The translations under genes were made by a program, and so were the position numbers. Shown here in pieces: positions 1 to 12,800 of a DNA stretch of 64,000 bases (within the stretch, counting starts at the first letter, position 1; the number at the start of each line of letters is the position of its first letter). Origin of the DNA: Neelides folsomi (lineage: Eukaryota > Arthropoda > Collembola > Neelipleona > Neelidae). The stretch spans positions 124,001-188,000 of the forward strand of contig JAQGBZ010000082.1 of assembly GCA_034687125.1 (NCBI GenBank), given 5' to 3'. Under the pieces are notes generated by a model. The model did not search any database. It worked only from the letters and a program-made list of their open reading frames with translations, and was not told the origin of the DNA.

Positions 1-310
1 ATGTTGATTTTGTTGATTGTTTGACTGATTTTGTTTTTATTTTCTTGTCGGCCGCTTTGGTCGCATTGCAGAGAGGAATTTTAATGAAAGAAAAAGAAGG
101 TGATTTCAGCCCGGGTGTTTTTTTGGCAAATGAGACAAATGAGTGGTTCGCGTGTGCCAAAAGGAATCATGTTATGCCCCATGATAAGAGATTTGGGCGA
201 GGGCGAGGGCAGAGGCTGCGCGGTATCGATCCCTCTGCGCCCTTCGCGATCCCAACTTCCTCGACGACCAGACGAACCAAAGTGGCCATGGGGAGCATTT
301 GACTTACAAC
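1..310 (+). other. 5' flank or upstream part of the TJAP1/BEGAIN-like gene
   Basis: This stretch is richer in G+C than the introns that follow. The reading frame of the downstream coding exon stays open upstream from position 188 to 310, after an in-frame TAA at 185-187. Coding sequence may therefore begin before the ATG at 311, or it may enter through an acceptor in this stretch or from an exon left of the window. Other frames are open too, as expected of GC-rich DNA. I recognise no homology in the extra residues. Confidence 0.35.
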
Positions 311-372
311 ATGCCAATTTTTGACGAGCAGCTCGTCGTCCTCGTCGACCCATGGCAGGACAAGTACGAGAG
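311..372 (+). CDS. TJAP1-like: TJAP1-like exon 1 (start uncertain)
   Basis: It starts at the only in-frame ATG and ends before gtgaga. The Arg codon is split AG|A with the next exon. The frame is open back to 188, so the 5' boundary is uncertain. Confidence 0.6.
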
Positions 373-2201
373 GTGAGAAATTTAATTTAATTTAAAATTA
401 ATCTAAAGTTGTTAAAAACCGTTCTTTGTTAATGTATAAATTTATTATTAATAAAAGTTCTAAATTTTAAATTCAGCTAAATTCCAAATTATTCTTCAAT
501 TTTATTTATGTTCATTATATTTAGAATAGTTTAGTAGTTTTTTTTACCAAGATCAAATTAACTAATTGTGATTTATTTGAAAATTGTTTTAGATTATTTG
601 AAGCTCATGAAAAGCTTCAAAATTTGAATCAGTGCCTGGAGGAGAAGTTGCTCAAAATCTCTGAAGAAGATCAAGACAAAATCTGTGCATTGTCGGGGCA
701 AGCGGCTGAGTTAACTCAAAGACTTGTTGAAGCTCGACTTTACATTCATCAACTGGAAGATGAAAATGTAGGAAATTATAATTGGTTTTTTAAATAATGC
801 CTTAGCAATACCTATTAATTAATTTAATTTCATTCATATGATAATGATAAATGATGATTCAAGGGAAAAAACTTCTACTATAAGAAATATCTTCAATTTT
901 TTAAATAAATAAATAAAATAATTTATCAAATGGCTCTTTTTATAGGAGAGATATAGGAATGATATTAACGTGGTTGTGCAACTGCTACAATGTAAACCTT
1001 CAAACTTCATTTCGCCAAAGATAGAAACGGTAACAATTAGAATATATTATTAAAGTTATAAAGACAGTAAAACTGCAATTGTTGGATATTTAATCATGTT
1101 ATTATTATTATGTTAATTAAATGAAGAACGTTGAATTTAAAACTTTTTATATTTCAGCTCCCTGAAGATTTGCAAAGGAAAGTTCTTGGGCAGCGGAATG
1201 GGTCGGGAAGGAAAGAGAAGAAAATAATAAAAGTGCAAGTGCCAACTTATCCTTCTGCTGATATTATGTATGCAGTTGATAAAGGACGAGGTAAATAATT
1301 AATAATTAACTAATTACACATTTAGTTAATTTAAATACAATATGCAATTCAATACATTTTAGTACATAATAGACTTATAATAACAAATAAGCGTGAATTG
1401 AATAAGAATGCTGATCTAAAAATTATGATAATGATAATGAATTTAATTTAATAAATGTTAAATAAATTAATCGGTTTTCTTTACATTTAAGGGAGACGTA
1501 ATGGAGAAAAAGACTCAATTGTTTCAGCAGCTATAATGGCCCGTGTTCTCCAAGAGCGCGAAAAAGAAAGGAAGGAAAATCAGCGAAATCGTTGCAATTG
1601 TGCTTCAAGAATTTCTTTACCAACTTTTGAAAAAGAAACGCAAACTCTTCCTTCTTGCACAATTTCCTATCCTGAATTCGACGAACTTTTATTTCACACT
1701 GGGCGAGAAAGTTTACGAGAGCAACAGCAAATCCAACACCAACCTTCACGAGTAACCGACATTGATGAAGATTCCCTTCCGGCCCCATTAATTCCAACAA
1801 CAATCGCTCCGAGAAGAATTTTTAAAGAAACTTCATTTATCCATCACCATTTGGCCAATGCCCCGCCGACGACCACGACCACGACAACGTCAAGGAAATT
1901 GGCAGGGCAATGTGTGCGAATGTTGGATGAAGCAGAATTGGGGAGTCATTGGACAGCAACAGTTTTGGTTTCACATCCGCCAAGGAAATTCGAAGTTTTG
2001 GAAGATGAGGAAGACGATGTTTTATTGCCTTTGATTCTCCCGCCGGAGGAATTAAGGCAGGATTTAGGTTTACATCAAGTTGAACAACATCAACAACATC
2101 AGATTTGCTCGCAGTTTGACCCTGGGGCGTTTTACAGAGCTCAAAAGCGGACTTTTTGGACGCGTTCGTCCTCGACGACCTCAACAGAAACGGAAATTTA
2201 A
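311..2201 (+). CDS. TJAP1-like: TJAP1/BEGAIN-family coiled-coil scaffold protein (five exons)
   Basis: The joined exons 311-372, 593-767, 946-1029, 1158-1290 and 1492-2201 give 387 residues and a TAA stop. Residues about 15-90 are a charged coiled coil containing YERLFEAHEKLQNLNQCLEE. They are followed by the family hallmark ERYRNDINVVVQLLQC (from residue 80) and then a PEDLQRKV block, matching vertebrate TJAP1 (Pilt) and BEGAIN. Near residue 163 is SAAIMARVLQEREKE, the second conserved block. The C-terminus is low complexity (Gln, Thr and Ser runs) but keeps an acidic stretch and LPPEELRQDLGL, as in TJAP1. Family members are cytoplasmic scaffolds at cell junctions, Golgi or synapses and have no enzymatic motif. 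Every exon junction keeps frame with GT...AG introns of 128-220 bases. The vertebrate proteins have a longer N-terminal coiled coil, so an upstream exon may be missing here. Assignment to the TJAP1/BEGAIN family is confident; the choice between the two is not. Confidence 0.85.
593..767 (+). CDS. TJAP1-like: TJAP1-like exon 2, coiled coil
   Basis: The acceptor ends tgttttag and the donor is gtagga. It encodes LFEAHEKLQNLNQCLEE and the rest of the heptad-rich segment, ending at DEN in phase 0. Confidence 0.88.
946..1029 (+). CDS. TJAP1-like: TJAP1-like exon 3, family hallmark block
   Basis: The acceptor ends tttatag and the donor is gtaaca. These 28 codons hold ERYRNDINVVVQLLQC, the most conserved stretch of the TJAP1/BEGAIN family. 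Confidence 0.9.
1158..1290 (+). CDS. TJAP1-like: TJAP1-like exon 4
   Basis: The acceptor ends atttcag and the donor is gtaaat. It encodes LPEDLQRKVLGQ, a basic linker and VQVPTYPSADIMYAVDKG, and leaves one base of a Gly codon. Confidence 0.88.
1492..2201 (+). CDS. TJAP1-like: TJAP1-like exon 5 with stop
   Basis: The acceptor ends catttaag, and the first GG completes the Gly codon. It encodes SAAIMARVLQ, a Cys-Asn-Cys segment, a Thr run, an acidic patch and the LPPEELRQDLGL motif, and ends with TAA at 2199-2201. Confidence 0.88.
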
Positions 2202-5200
2202 ATAGAGGGTTTTAAATATTTAAATTTGACTATTTGAGAAATTGCTTCATAAATTAATTATGGTTGTAAATGGAATGAGAAACAGAATAATTAATTAACT
2301 TTGCATGTTCTCAAGCAAGACTGAAATCATCTTTCGAATTATTTAAATAATATTTCAATATTTAATAAAACTAATATATTTAATAAGTACTTTACAAATA
2401 GTAACAAAATATATTCAAATAACGAATTTTCTTCAAACTTCGTCTTTTCCCAATAACAAAAATCAAGGCTTATGTTATTATTATATATCTATAAATTACT
2501 AGCTATAAAATGTAATATATTTAATAAATTTTATTTAAAATCTTTGACATAATAATTCATTAAAAGAATTTACAAGTTACGTAAACAAGGATTTTTTATT
2601 CAAAATTTTTAGAAAAATATATTTCCAAATTAACTAGATTGGTGTATAATGTTCCTCAATTTACTAACAATTACAAAATCTTGTTAAAATACATCGTTTG
2701 CCTTTTGATATTTAAATATGTAATTAAGCTTTAAGCAACATTCTGTATGTTCAAGTGGCCTTTTCTCAAATCAACGATTAACTATAAGAATTTCTCGTTT
2801 AACGGAATAAATGAACTAATGAAAATAATAGTAATAAAAATTAAGTAATAAATTCAAGTTAAAGGCCCAGATGGCTTTAAAAGACATTTCTAAATAATTG
2901 ATCATTTCTTTGTTTGAATGAGATTAAAAAGATCGATTAGAATTCCAATAGCAAGAAAAGTCAATTCCATATCTGATTTGATAGCAACTTTACAAGATAT
3001 CATGCAATCGTGTGATAAATGCGTGTTTATTTGTAATTTAGTAAATTAGACAAAAAGTTTAATGATAATAATATATAATTTATAAGATTCGTTTGTTTGC
3101 CATCTTAATGTACCTCGTATTTAATATTTTAACGTGAATTCTGTACTAATAATAATATGGATTATATTTAAATTGACATTTATTAATGACAGTTTGTCCT
3201 GCTGTTTGACATTTAAGAACTAATGTTGTGATTTTCGGTAGTTGTGTACTCATGAATTCAAATTGGCATCTAAATAGAAGTGAACTTAAACATTATGCGA
3301 AACATTAAATTCATTTAAATTGTAATAAATTGATTTTAATGATTATGTCATCGATTGTTGCGTTTATTATTGAATTCTTTATATTGTAGAATTAAATTAT
3401 TAAATGTTAGATTGTGAAAATAAAATATTTTATTTAAAAAGTTTATTTCATTTTATTTCATCTGAAATGAAGATTTTTCAAATTGAATTGACATTGAATT
3501 AAAATTACTTTTTTTAATCCGACTTATCTTTTCCAGACGACTAGCATTGTTCTTCACAATTAATATTTATTATTTCATATTAATGAATCAAATGTGGATT
3601 TCCTTATTGGCACATTTGGATTATGATTTTAACATTTTAGTTAATTAGTTAAATTAATATTTAATTCGATTTACATTTTATATCATATATACTTATATTG
3701 TACATGAATCTAATAAAACTAACAAAACAATTAACCTTAATTAAATTCTCCTTATCTCATAGATGAGAATTTCTAAATGGGAAACAAACATCATTTAATG
3801 AGAATTTAAAACTATATTTAAAATTAATTTTAAACAATTAACTCAAATATTGATTTTAAGCTTCACATTTATGAACTATTTCATTTTGAATATGAAAAGT
3901 AAGAAACGTTTTTCATTCATAATTCGATAAAACCAAAAGTTTCACAAGACTTTCAAATTCTTCACACTTAAAATCAATTCTTGTCTTAATTAAGCTATTT
4001 AACATTTTTATCATAAATTGGTAATTCAAATGGTTAAATATTCCACAATGGCAATTGAAGATTGGAAGTCGGTGAAGGAAGCGACCAGAAAGATATGTTA
4101 AAAACACCACAAATTCATTTTCTTATAAAGTTTATACCTATTTACAATTCACGTTACTAATTAATTAATTAATTAATTAAATATTTCAAGTTCTAACAAT
4201 TTTCCAATGATATTTTGTTTAATTCAAGTTAAGTACTACCAATTAATACTTTTCACAAATATCCCAGAATACTTTCTTCTAAAAAACATATTTAACATTC
4301 AAATTAACATTAATATTAGTTAGGTATTTTATTCTACATATAATTAACTACAAATAAGAATTCTTTTATAATTACACCCTTAATTTCTGTTGTAAATTTA
4401 AGTCCTTAATTACTCCCTAAATTATTAAATAATTAACATATAATTTCTTAACTTCAGATCGGTGAACTATTTTGGCTCTTTCCTATACGAAAGTGAAATT
4501 CATTTGTTTAAAGCTATTAATCTTATCTTTAGCGTAATTACTAATGTTTGCTATATAATATAACTTAAGTACTTTACAAGTGTAATACTATTGTAGTTAA
4601 GTACCATAATTATAGTACTGTATTGAATACAGTAATTCAGAAAATGTATTCAGTAAATGTATATTATAGTATAGTTTACGTATTAAGATATCATGTGGTA
4701 GTTTTGATTAATTATCATTACCTTACATAACACGACGTCTAATATTACACGGTAATAAAGAAGAATAATTAAGAAATAAATCCTCACACGCAAACACCAC
4801 CAAAGACATAATGAGAAAAGATTGGAGATCAAACAAATGATTGAAGTTCCTTCAACAATTTCCTCTCAAACTTCCACATGAAGGATCAAAACGAAGAGTT
4901 GAAGGATCATGTGAAGGTTCATCAACGGAAATCTCAAGGAAGTTGTGGAGGAAGTTGATGAAATTGGGTTTTCGGACTTCATTGGTTTTGAGAAATGGAT
5001 TTGGGGAGAAAATTGATGAATCGATGACGAAACAAAATGGAACAAAATTCCTTTCCTTTTTTCATATAAAAACTAAAAAGGAAAAGAATTCGACAAGATA
5101 TAATCCCAATACAATTAAATACACAACTATGTAATTAACTTACTTTAAATCTATCTTGCTTTAAATCTGTATTTGTATTTAGTTATTTGTTATTTAATAT

Positions 5201-6628
5201 CATAGTTAATTATTTCGATTTAACATTAATTCATTTCGTATTTTTCGACTAATGTACAATTAAGAGATTTTAATTATTCACAATTTTAACGACGAATTCG
5301 AAACTTTTCGTAAGTTTTGATTTTTTTCAATAGTAGAAATATTTTTCTTCATTTTGTGTTAATTTACCTGTTAGTGTTGTAAAGTTGTAATTGTGGTATT
5401 TGTGATGCATAAATTTGATGAGGTTTAATTGTAGTAGTAAATATAATGATTGATGTCATAAATGGTTTAAATGGTATATGCATGTATTTATGAGTTCATG
5501 TGTTTCTTGTATGAATCCATATGTTTGAAGTGTACGAGTGTTTTTTTATGTGGATGTTTCTAAATTACTTTTAAATGTAATTTCTTCATTCAAATGATAA
5601 TGATTGAATTAAAAGTGTAGAAATTTACACGACTTATTGTTAGTTAATTAAAATTCACATTTAACATTTTTTACAATTATCGAATGGACTAAAATGACGA
5701 ATTTTTTAACTTTTGTATTTAACTCTGTTTTATAGTGATGTTGTGAATTCCAGCACTTTCATGATATGTGTCAGTTGCAGATCAGTTGACGGGCTTTTTT
5801 TAATATTTTTTACAATCTCCCGCCCATCACTCCATTAATAATTAACCTTTACTTTAGAAAAATTTACATGCAAAGCTCGAACTTTTTTAAAGCAGACTCG
5901 TACACAAGAAGTTGCATTTTGGAAACCAAGGAGTAAAAAAATCTTAGCCATTTTTAATTGAAATCCAAAGGCTAATTGTTTTCTATGTAGAATTTACATT
6001 TAAAGTTAATTAATTAATATCATCATCATCATATTATTTAGCTTAAATTGGTAATTTATAAAATCTCGCTCATTATTTTAAACGTTTACAATTTACACGA
6101 CTCGAAAACTCAACGACTCAATTCATAAAATGTTTATTTTAAAACAATTAAAAGCTCTTAAAAAGTATTTAATTAAAACCAAACAATTTTTCTATAAAAT
6201 AACATTATTTTAATAATTAATAAGTTATTTCATTTAAGTTGCATTAAATTTAAAAATCGACTATCAAATACATTACATTGCATTTTATTTATTTAAATTT
6301 CGACTATGTTTATTCCAATTAGCCATAAAGCTAAAAAATCGCCTGCATTTTAAAATCATTAAAAACTAAATTCATTCCTATAAATTTAATTAAGTTTAAA
6401 TTCTAAAATCTTAATTCTTAATAATTAATAAAAATATCGTGATGATCAACATTTTAAAATTCTCACTCGATTGTTCTACAAGTTGCAAAGAAAGGGTTTT
6501 TAAAACACAGGTAATAAATGAAATCAATTCCTTATTTAATATTTAAAACTAACAACTAAGACTAAAAGATGCCTAGAAGATGCTCATGTGGGGGAATTTA
6601 AAATTTTCGTTTTTTCTTCCGTTTTTTT
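2202..6628. other. convergent intergenic spacer
   Basis: This is very AT-rich DNA, full of ttaattaa-type runs, between the 3' ends of the TJAP1-like gene (plus) and the hnRNP L gene (minus). It should contain both 3' UTRs. The one distinct patch is 4841-5134, which is richer in G+C and has a 97-codon open frame with repeated gaaggatca words; its product resembles nothing I know. Minus-strand AATAAA hexamers at 6309-6314 and 6284-6289 are possible hnRNP L poly(A) signals. I see no other gene. Confidence 0.5.
2364..2369 (+). promoter_or_regulatory. candidate poly(A) signal of the TJAP1-like gene
   Basis: This is an AATAAA hexamer about 163 bases after the stop at 2201. In such AT-rich DNA the hexamer is common by chance, so position is the only support. 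Confidence 0.35.
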
Positions 6629-6830
6629 TCAATTCTGGAGTATGTCTGAGTAAAACAGCGGTTCAACTTTGACATCTAATGGTGAGTCGGGTCTTGTTCC
6701 ATTATTAAACTTCCCATTTCCTCCTCCAGGATGACGAAGAATACTCGATCGAGGAAATGAACCAGAATTCGATCGCCTGCGAACTTCAACTCCTTCCACT
6801 CCATCGCCCAATGACTCTTTCTCCGACCAA
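6629..6830 (-). CDS. HNRNPL: hnRNP L exon 15, C-terminal tail and stop
   Basis: It follows an 88-base intron ending ttattaaag. The joined frame continues NWSEKESLGDGVEGVEVRRR, then a Ser/Gly/Arg segment (SILRHPGGGNGK), and stops at TGA (6629-6631). There is no RRM homology. Support comes from the frame fit and a G+C content higher than the surroundings. Confidence 0.6.
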
Positions 6831-9800
6831 CTTTAATAATTATTCGTTTATAATTCATTAAATATTAGATAATTAAAATCAGATCCATTCATCATATTCG
6901 CAATTATTTAAGCCTTACTTCTCATCTGCTCTGTTTTGAGGATTTCTCGAGGAAGAGAAACAAAGCTTCATGATAAAAGGAAACTTTCCCCCTGAAAATC
7001 AAAAAATACAATTTCATTAGAAATTTCATTCATATATTTTTAAAAATAAATGGTCAACCATTTTATAACTAAATACATAATATTTTAAATATAATTGTAA
7101 TTTACCAGTGCTCTTAATGGGATAATGGTTCATGATAGAGATTGCTTCGACTGCTTCAGTCAACGCCTCAAATTCAATAAGGCCCGAAGAACTTCTTTCA
7201 CCTGTAAATTAAAAATAAAATTAAGAAATCCATTCTATTTTATTTAAGAAATTCATATTATACTTTTAAATAACATTATGATACAGTTTTATACAATTGT
7301 ATTTTTGGATACTAAATACACATATAGTATAATATAAAATAAAAAAATTTAACAATGAGATCATTATACTACAATAATTAATTTAATCCCAAAATATTGA
7401 ACCGAAATGATTAATTTCTATTTATCAACAGAAATTCCCAGACTTTTTTATTGGGGATTTGAAGTAGAGAAATAACATGGAGGTTTATTTACTTTTGCTC
7501 TTTGACTGGAAAAACTTGATCGCCTTTGGCATCGGAGCTTCCGCCTCAGTGAACACGTCTCGCATCTCACCCTCACTTATGACCGGCGGCGTGTTAAAGA
7601 AGTGAAGCGTCTAAGGAAGAAAAAAACCAAAAAATTGATTCATTTTCACCCCAAACCCAATTTCCCAAATTTCCCGCCGGAAAAAAATCAAAAATTTTTA
7701 TGAGAAAACGTGTGAAGGTGCGGAGGGAGATTTTTTAATTGTCTTTAAAATGTGCCTGGCTTTGGCGGGGGAGGTCAAGTGAATGAGAGTGGAAAAGTTT
7801 ACCTTTGTGGGAGGCTGTATTCTGTTTTTGCTAGCCATTTCAGGGTTGAGGAATCGGTTGTTTTTGTTACCCATGAAGTCTTTGAAGGAAGGGCTGCCGT
7901 CCGGGAGTGTGTGAGGTTGCTGAACGTCACTAAGGAATGCTTGTTTCGAGTATCTGCCCCAAAAGATCACACTACTTGATGTCAAATGCCCTTTTTTGGT
8001 TCTTGTGTGAAACTGTGTTATTGCCCTTGGTATATTATATATTGAATCCCGCCGGAGAATTGAATAAATCCCGGGGAAATATTGAAAAGAAAAAACTCAC
8101 CCAAGTTGTACTTTCGATCCAAACATGAACGTATTGTTGAAATTCGACATGGCTCGATCCACCGACAATGCATCGCCCATTTGAACCATTGCGCAACCTT
8201 CTTTTGATTTCAAAAACTTTACCTATGAAAAATTTTAAAACGATTCAAAAATTAATATCCGATTCACAAATAATTTTAAATGTAAATAAATTTTAAATAA
8301 ATAGAAACGGTAAATTAAAATTTTTAAATCAAATAAATTGTAATTGTAAATAAATTTTAAATTAGAAAATAATTAAATAATAAAATTAAACAATATTTAA
8401 AAAATAGATTTCCCAATGAGCAATTATTAATAAAATTAAGTTCCTTACCCTTACAACATTTCCGTATAAACAAAAGAGGTTAAAAAGCCTCTCTGCATTG
8501 ACTTTCTCCGTAGTGAGACCGTAGACCATCATGACCGCCCCTTGTTGCATTGGCCGTCCGGGTCCTCCAACAGCCCCAGTGGAGACCAAATCACCGGATC
8601 CTGGTGGCGACGCCCGAACCGGTCCGTTCCGATACGGGAAGTCTTCCTTCGGCCCAGCCCCAACGAAAGTCCTAATCCGGGGAAATTTAAACATTCAATC
8701 AACGCTCTTTTCCATTTACCTCTCCGGCGGATATCGCTCATACGCTGTTGGGTTTTCGTGGAACGCCGTTCCACTAGCCGCCGTCGGGCCGTTCATCGCC
8801 CGTGTGAATCCGTTCTCATAGCGATCGTAAGGACCATTGGCAAAAGGGACCGTTGCTCGCATTGAATCCATCCCGCCCATTCCGCTACCACCTGTTAAAA
8901 AACAAAACAAAATCATTTAGTTTCATTGACCTCATTCTCATCCAATTCCAATCCTAAATATCCTAAATAATTAATTCAGCTAATTACACAACATTTATCG
9001 TTTTTACGATATCACTATCTAATATATCAACAAATTAGCAACTATGTAAGCTTATAAGAGCAAATACAATTTATAAAACCAAATACAATTTATAATACTA
9101 AATAGAATACAAAAAGCTTAAACAATAGCTTAAGGCAAGCTTAAGGTAATAAAACACAAAGCAGTTAAAATACAAAGTTAAAATATAAAGTTAAAACACA
9201 TGCAAAATACAAAATTATTATAAAGAAATACAAAATACAAAATATAAAGCAGAATTATTACATGTATATGAAATTCTTATACATAAATAGAGCTTAAAGG
9301 ACAAGTTTGTATTTTCCTTAAGCTGAGTGAGCATTTAAAGGAGATTAAACGGGTTGTCCTCAATTGGGATCCAAATTCATCTCGGACCTTTTAGTCTGAG
9401 GGAAAGACACGGAGTTGGATGGGGAATTTGTATGTGGGGAAGGAAGGTGATGAATAGAAGATCAAAGCGAACCCCCAGGACGCGACGAGACACAAAATTC
9501 AACACAAAATTGTGCAATTCCTTTTCCTTTCCGTGTGTGAGTTTCCTTTGAATCCATTCGGGGAAACATCACACGCTCATCTCCATCCATTATTAATCAC
9601 AAATGCTTTGGAACCCTTCCGACATCTCCGTCTAACAACATTTACCTCCTTTTACTAATACACTTTCCTTTAATAATTCAACCCACGAGACTTGTTACAT
9701 TATTCCTTCTTCAATTGGATCTCATTTATTGAAAAATAATCAATACAACTATCACCCAACTAAATTAACCAAAAAAAACCAATAACCAAAAACAAGAAAA

Positions 9801-12800
9801 AACAATTAAAACTAAAAAGCCACAGAAAATATTTACATTAATTTTAATTAATAGTTAAATTAAATATAATACTAAATCAGATAGGTGGATGAGTCTGTGT
9901 AAAGAGTTAAAACAGATATTCTGGATGACTCAAAATTATTACCAATTGAATGTTTCAAATTCTCTACTAATGTAATTATTAAGTACAGGATGGGCCATAC
10001 GTTGCTTTCTTTTTATAAAATTATTATTTAAAAAAGATAGCAACTTATAGCCCACCCTGTATATTAAACTAGCTTTAAGAGTCTTCCGTTTATAAAACAG
10101 TTTAAAGCCCATTGGATTAAAGTTATGACCTAACCGATTTGGAAACTTCGGTTATTTCATTTTCCTCCCCGTAAATTCCGAAGAGTTATAAAGACCCACT
10201 TAAGAAGCTCTTAAGAAAAAAGTCTTCTTTAATATAAAAGGACATTAAACTACAAGATCAAGGATACATCGAATAAAAGAACTAACAAGAAAGCTCAAAA
10301 TTGAAAAAAGTCTAAATATCACGCAGAGTTTGTTTAAGGGATTTTAAGACCACTGTAGATTTTCATCAGTTTGATAATTTGAAGCATTTTGAAGTGAATG
10401 TGAATTCCTTTCCCGAAGCCTCCACTCATAAAAATACCCAATGGATTCTCTTAATTAAATTTTTGGCTCAGCGCTGACTCAAAAGTGGTGAGTTAAATGA
10501 GGGAGAGCGGAAACAATACAAAGTGGAGGGAAAGTATAAATAGAGACCCAAACATTTTAAAGATTCCCTTTCAAGTTCCTCACCAAAATTCCCCGTGAGC
10601 CCGCAACGAATTTACTATTTTTTTCCAAACCATCATCAGTTCCCAAACCTCTGGCCTTTTTTTCTATTTAAAACCAATGATCCTAAAAATTGTCAAAGTC
10701 GGGATAAAATCAATTCGTTCCGATTCGGAACTTCCGAAAAAACGCTTCATTAAATAAAAATCCTCAAATTTGCTCAAACGAATAAAATTTTCTGCGCGTG
10801 GATGATCTATTTAATAAAATATGAATAAAAGGAATATTTAAATTTAAATTTAAAATACAAATCTAGTTTGGCTTTGTGTAATAAATGAGTTTAGACATTG
10901 TTAATTTGGTAAATATCCCGCCGCGGCGCCCGGACTAAATTCTTCTAAAACAACCCTCCGTCTCGGTCCCTAAAATAGCCCAGCTCAAAGAGATCCTGCC
11001 AAAAGTCACACTTATCATTAGCCTATTTTTAAAGAAGGCCTCTTCAAGTTTCCCTCATTTCGATACACCTTTTGAAAGGAAAAGCAATTAAAAATACATC
11101 ATTTGTCTTTCCACCAAACCCAGACATCATCAGTTGGAAAAAGACATAAGGAAATTACCAAACGCCTGACGTAATTCTCATACAAATACAAAACCTCATA
11201 TAACCCGTCTCTCACAAACTCACAAAGTTGTCCGGCAAAAAAACTCATAGAGAAAATAACATAACAAATATAGATAAGTTAATATACTCCTATACATAAC
11301 TCATAAGAGATGTAAAGTTCTATATTGCAATTGCATATTATAATTAGATAAGTAACGAACCTTACATTATTATTTTTAAATTTAATATACAAGAAATTGA
11401 TACAAAAATGTCTTGGTTCATTTTCATTTTTATCATTAGACTTCGCTTTCTTTACTTATTTCTTTTCCTTATTAATGGGTTTGAAGTCTTTCTCATCCAC
11501 AAGACTCAAAATCTCAATTTGAAATCCTCCAAATCCAAAACAAATTTAACAAGGACCATATTTCACTTTGCTTATCTCACTACTTAAACTAACACAGTTG
11601 CATTAAATGTTAATTTTTATAAGAGCTTCAAGCTCCATATCCCCCTAATGTCTCACAACTCCCTTGCCATCTCCAAAGTTGACAAAGACGTACGAGCCTT
11701 ATGGCCCTAATGATAGCTAATTCTTCTTCCATTTATTATATAAAAAAGACATTAAAATCTCATCTCATCTCTTACATCCATGTCACTACACGATTCTTCC
11801 TACGCATTTTAAATTACTAAATAACTAACAATAAATATACACAATTTTGACTGTTAAATATACAATATTAAATTTCTCATTCATTCTCAATAAAAATACT
11901 TATATAAAAGTGTATTGACATAAAACTATACAAAATCTATAGAGAAAACTGAAGATGAAATATTGTGAGTATTATATCAATTTGATTACAAGTCTAATAA
12001 TTGTCAATTTGTTATGTAATGATTATTTTGTTCAATATTATGTTCTTCTCATATGATATGTGTGTGTATAAAATTGTATTGAATGGAACTGGGTGAATAG
12101 AGGCGAAGATTGTGAAAGGCATGTGAGCCCCAATTGATGAGTTTCGTGTTTGATAAATGAGAACATGGGGGCTTTGATGATGAAGATGATAATAGAAGGA
12201 GAGGGGAAGTAATTATCAACCTTCCCTTTCCCCTCTTTCCCCCTTCATTTCCCCCAACTCGGATACATTCGGATGTTCTCCACACATCAGACAAAATAAA
12301 TATGACACCAACCATCTTTCAAATCTCCCCTATCTTTCCCCATCTTCTACGATTCCACAAAATCTCCATCCGCGCCACTCGATAAAACTTAGATAAATCT
12401 TTATATAACTTTAGTTAATAAATGTTACAGGTCGTTTTCTTGTTATTAAGTTAGTGTAAAAAATAATAGTAAGTTAAAATAAAGATAATAAAATTTAAAT
12501 ATACCTAAAATAATAATTATTAAAGCATTAAGTAAAAACTTATAATGTACTTAAAATGATCAATATCAGATTTTAGCTAATTCTCTCCCTAATTGTGAAT
12601 AATAGCAATTATGTCCAAATTGTAAAACATTGTTAAGAAGAAAGCTTCGAGAACAAAAGAATTCTCCAACGGAAACAAAAGATGAAAAGCTAAGAAATGT
12701 TCGATGAAATGTTTAAAGGAAAAATGGAAGACAACTTGGAAGAATCCCTCAACTTATCTTTGGCATATAAAACAGTTTCTCACTCATTGGAAATACATTT

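Noticed and set aside
21-302. Plus-strand 93-codon frame at the left edge
   Set aside because: It overlaps, out of frame, the open stretch leading into the TJAP1-like exon and has no recognisable features.
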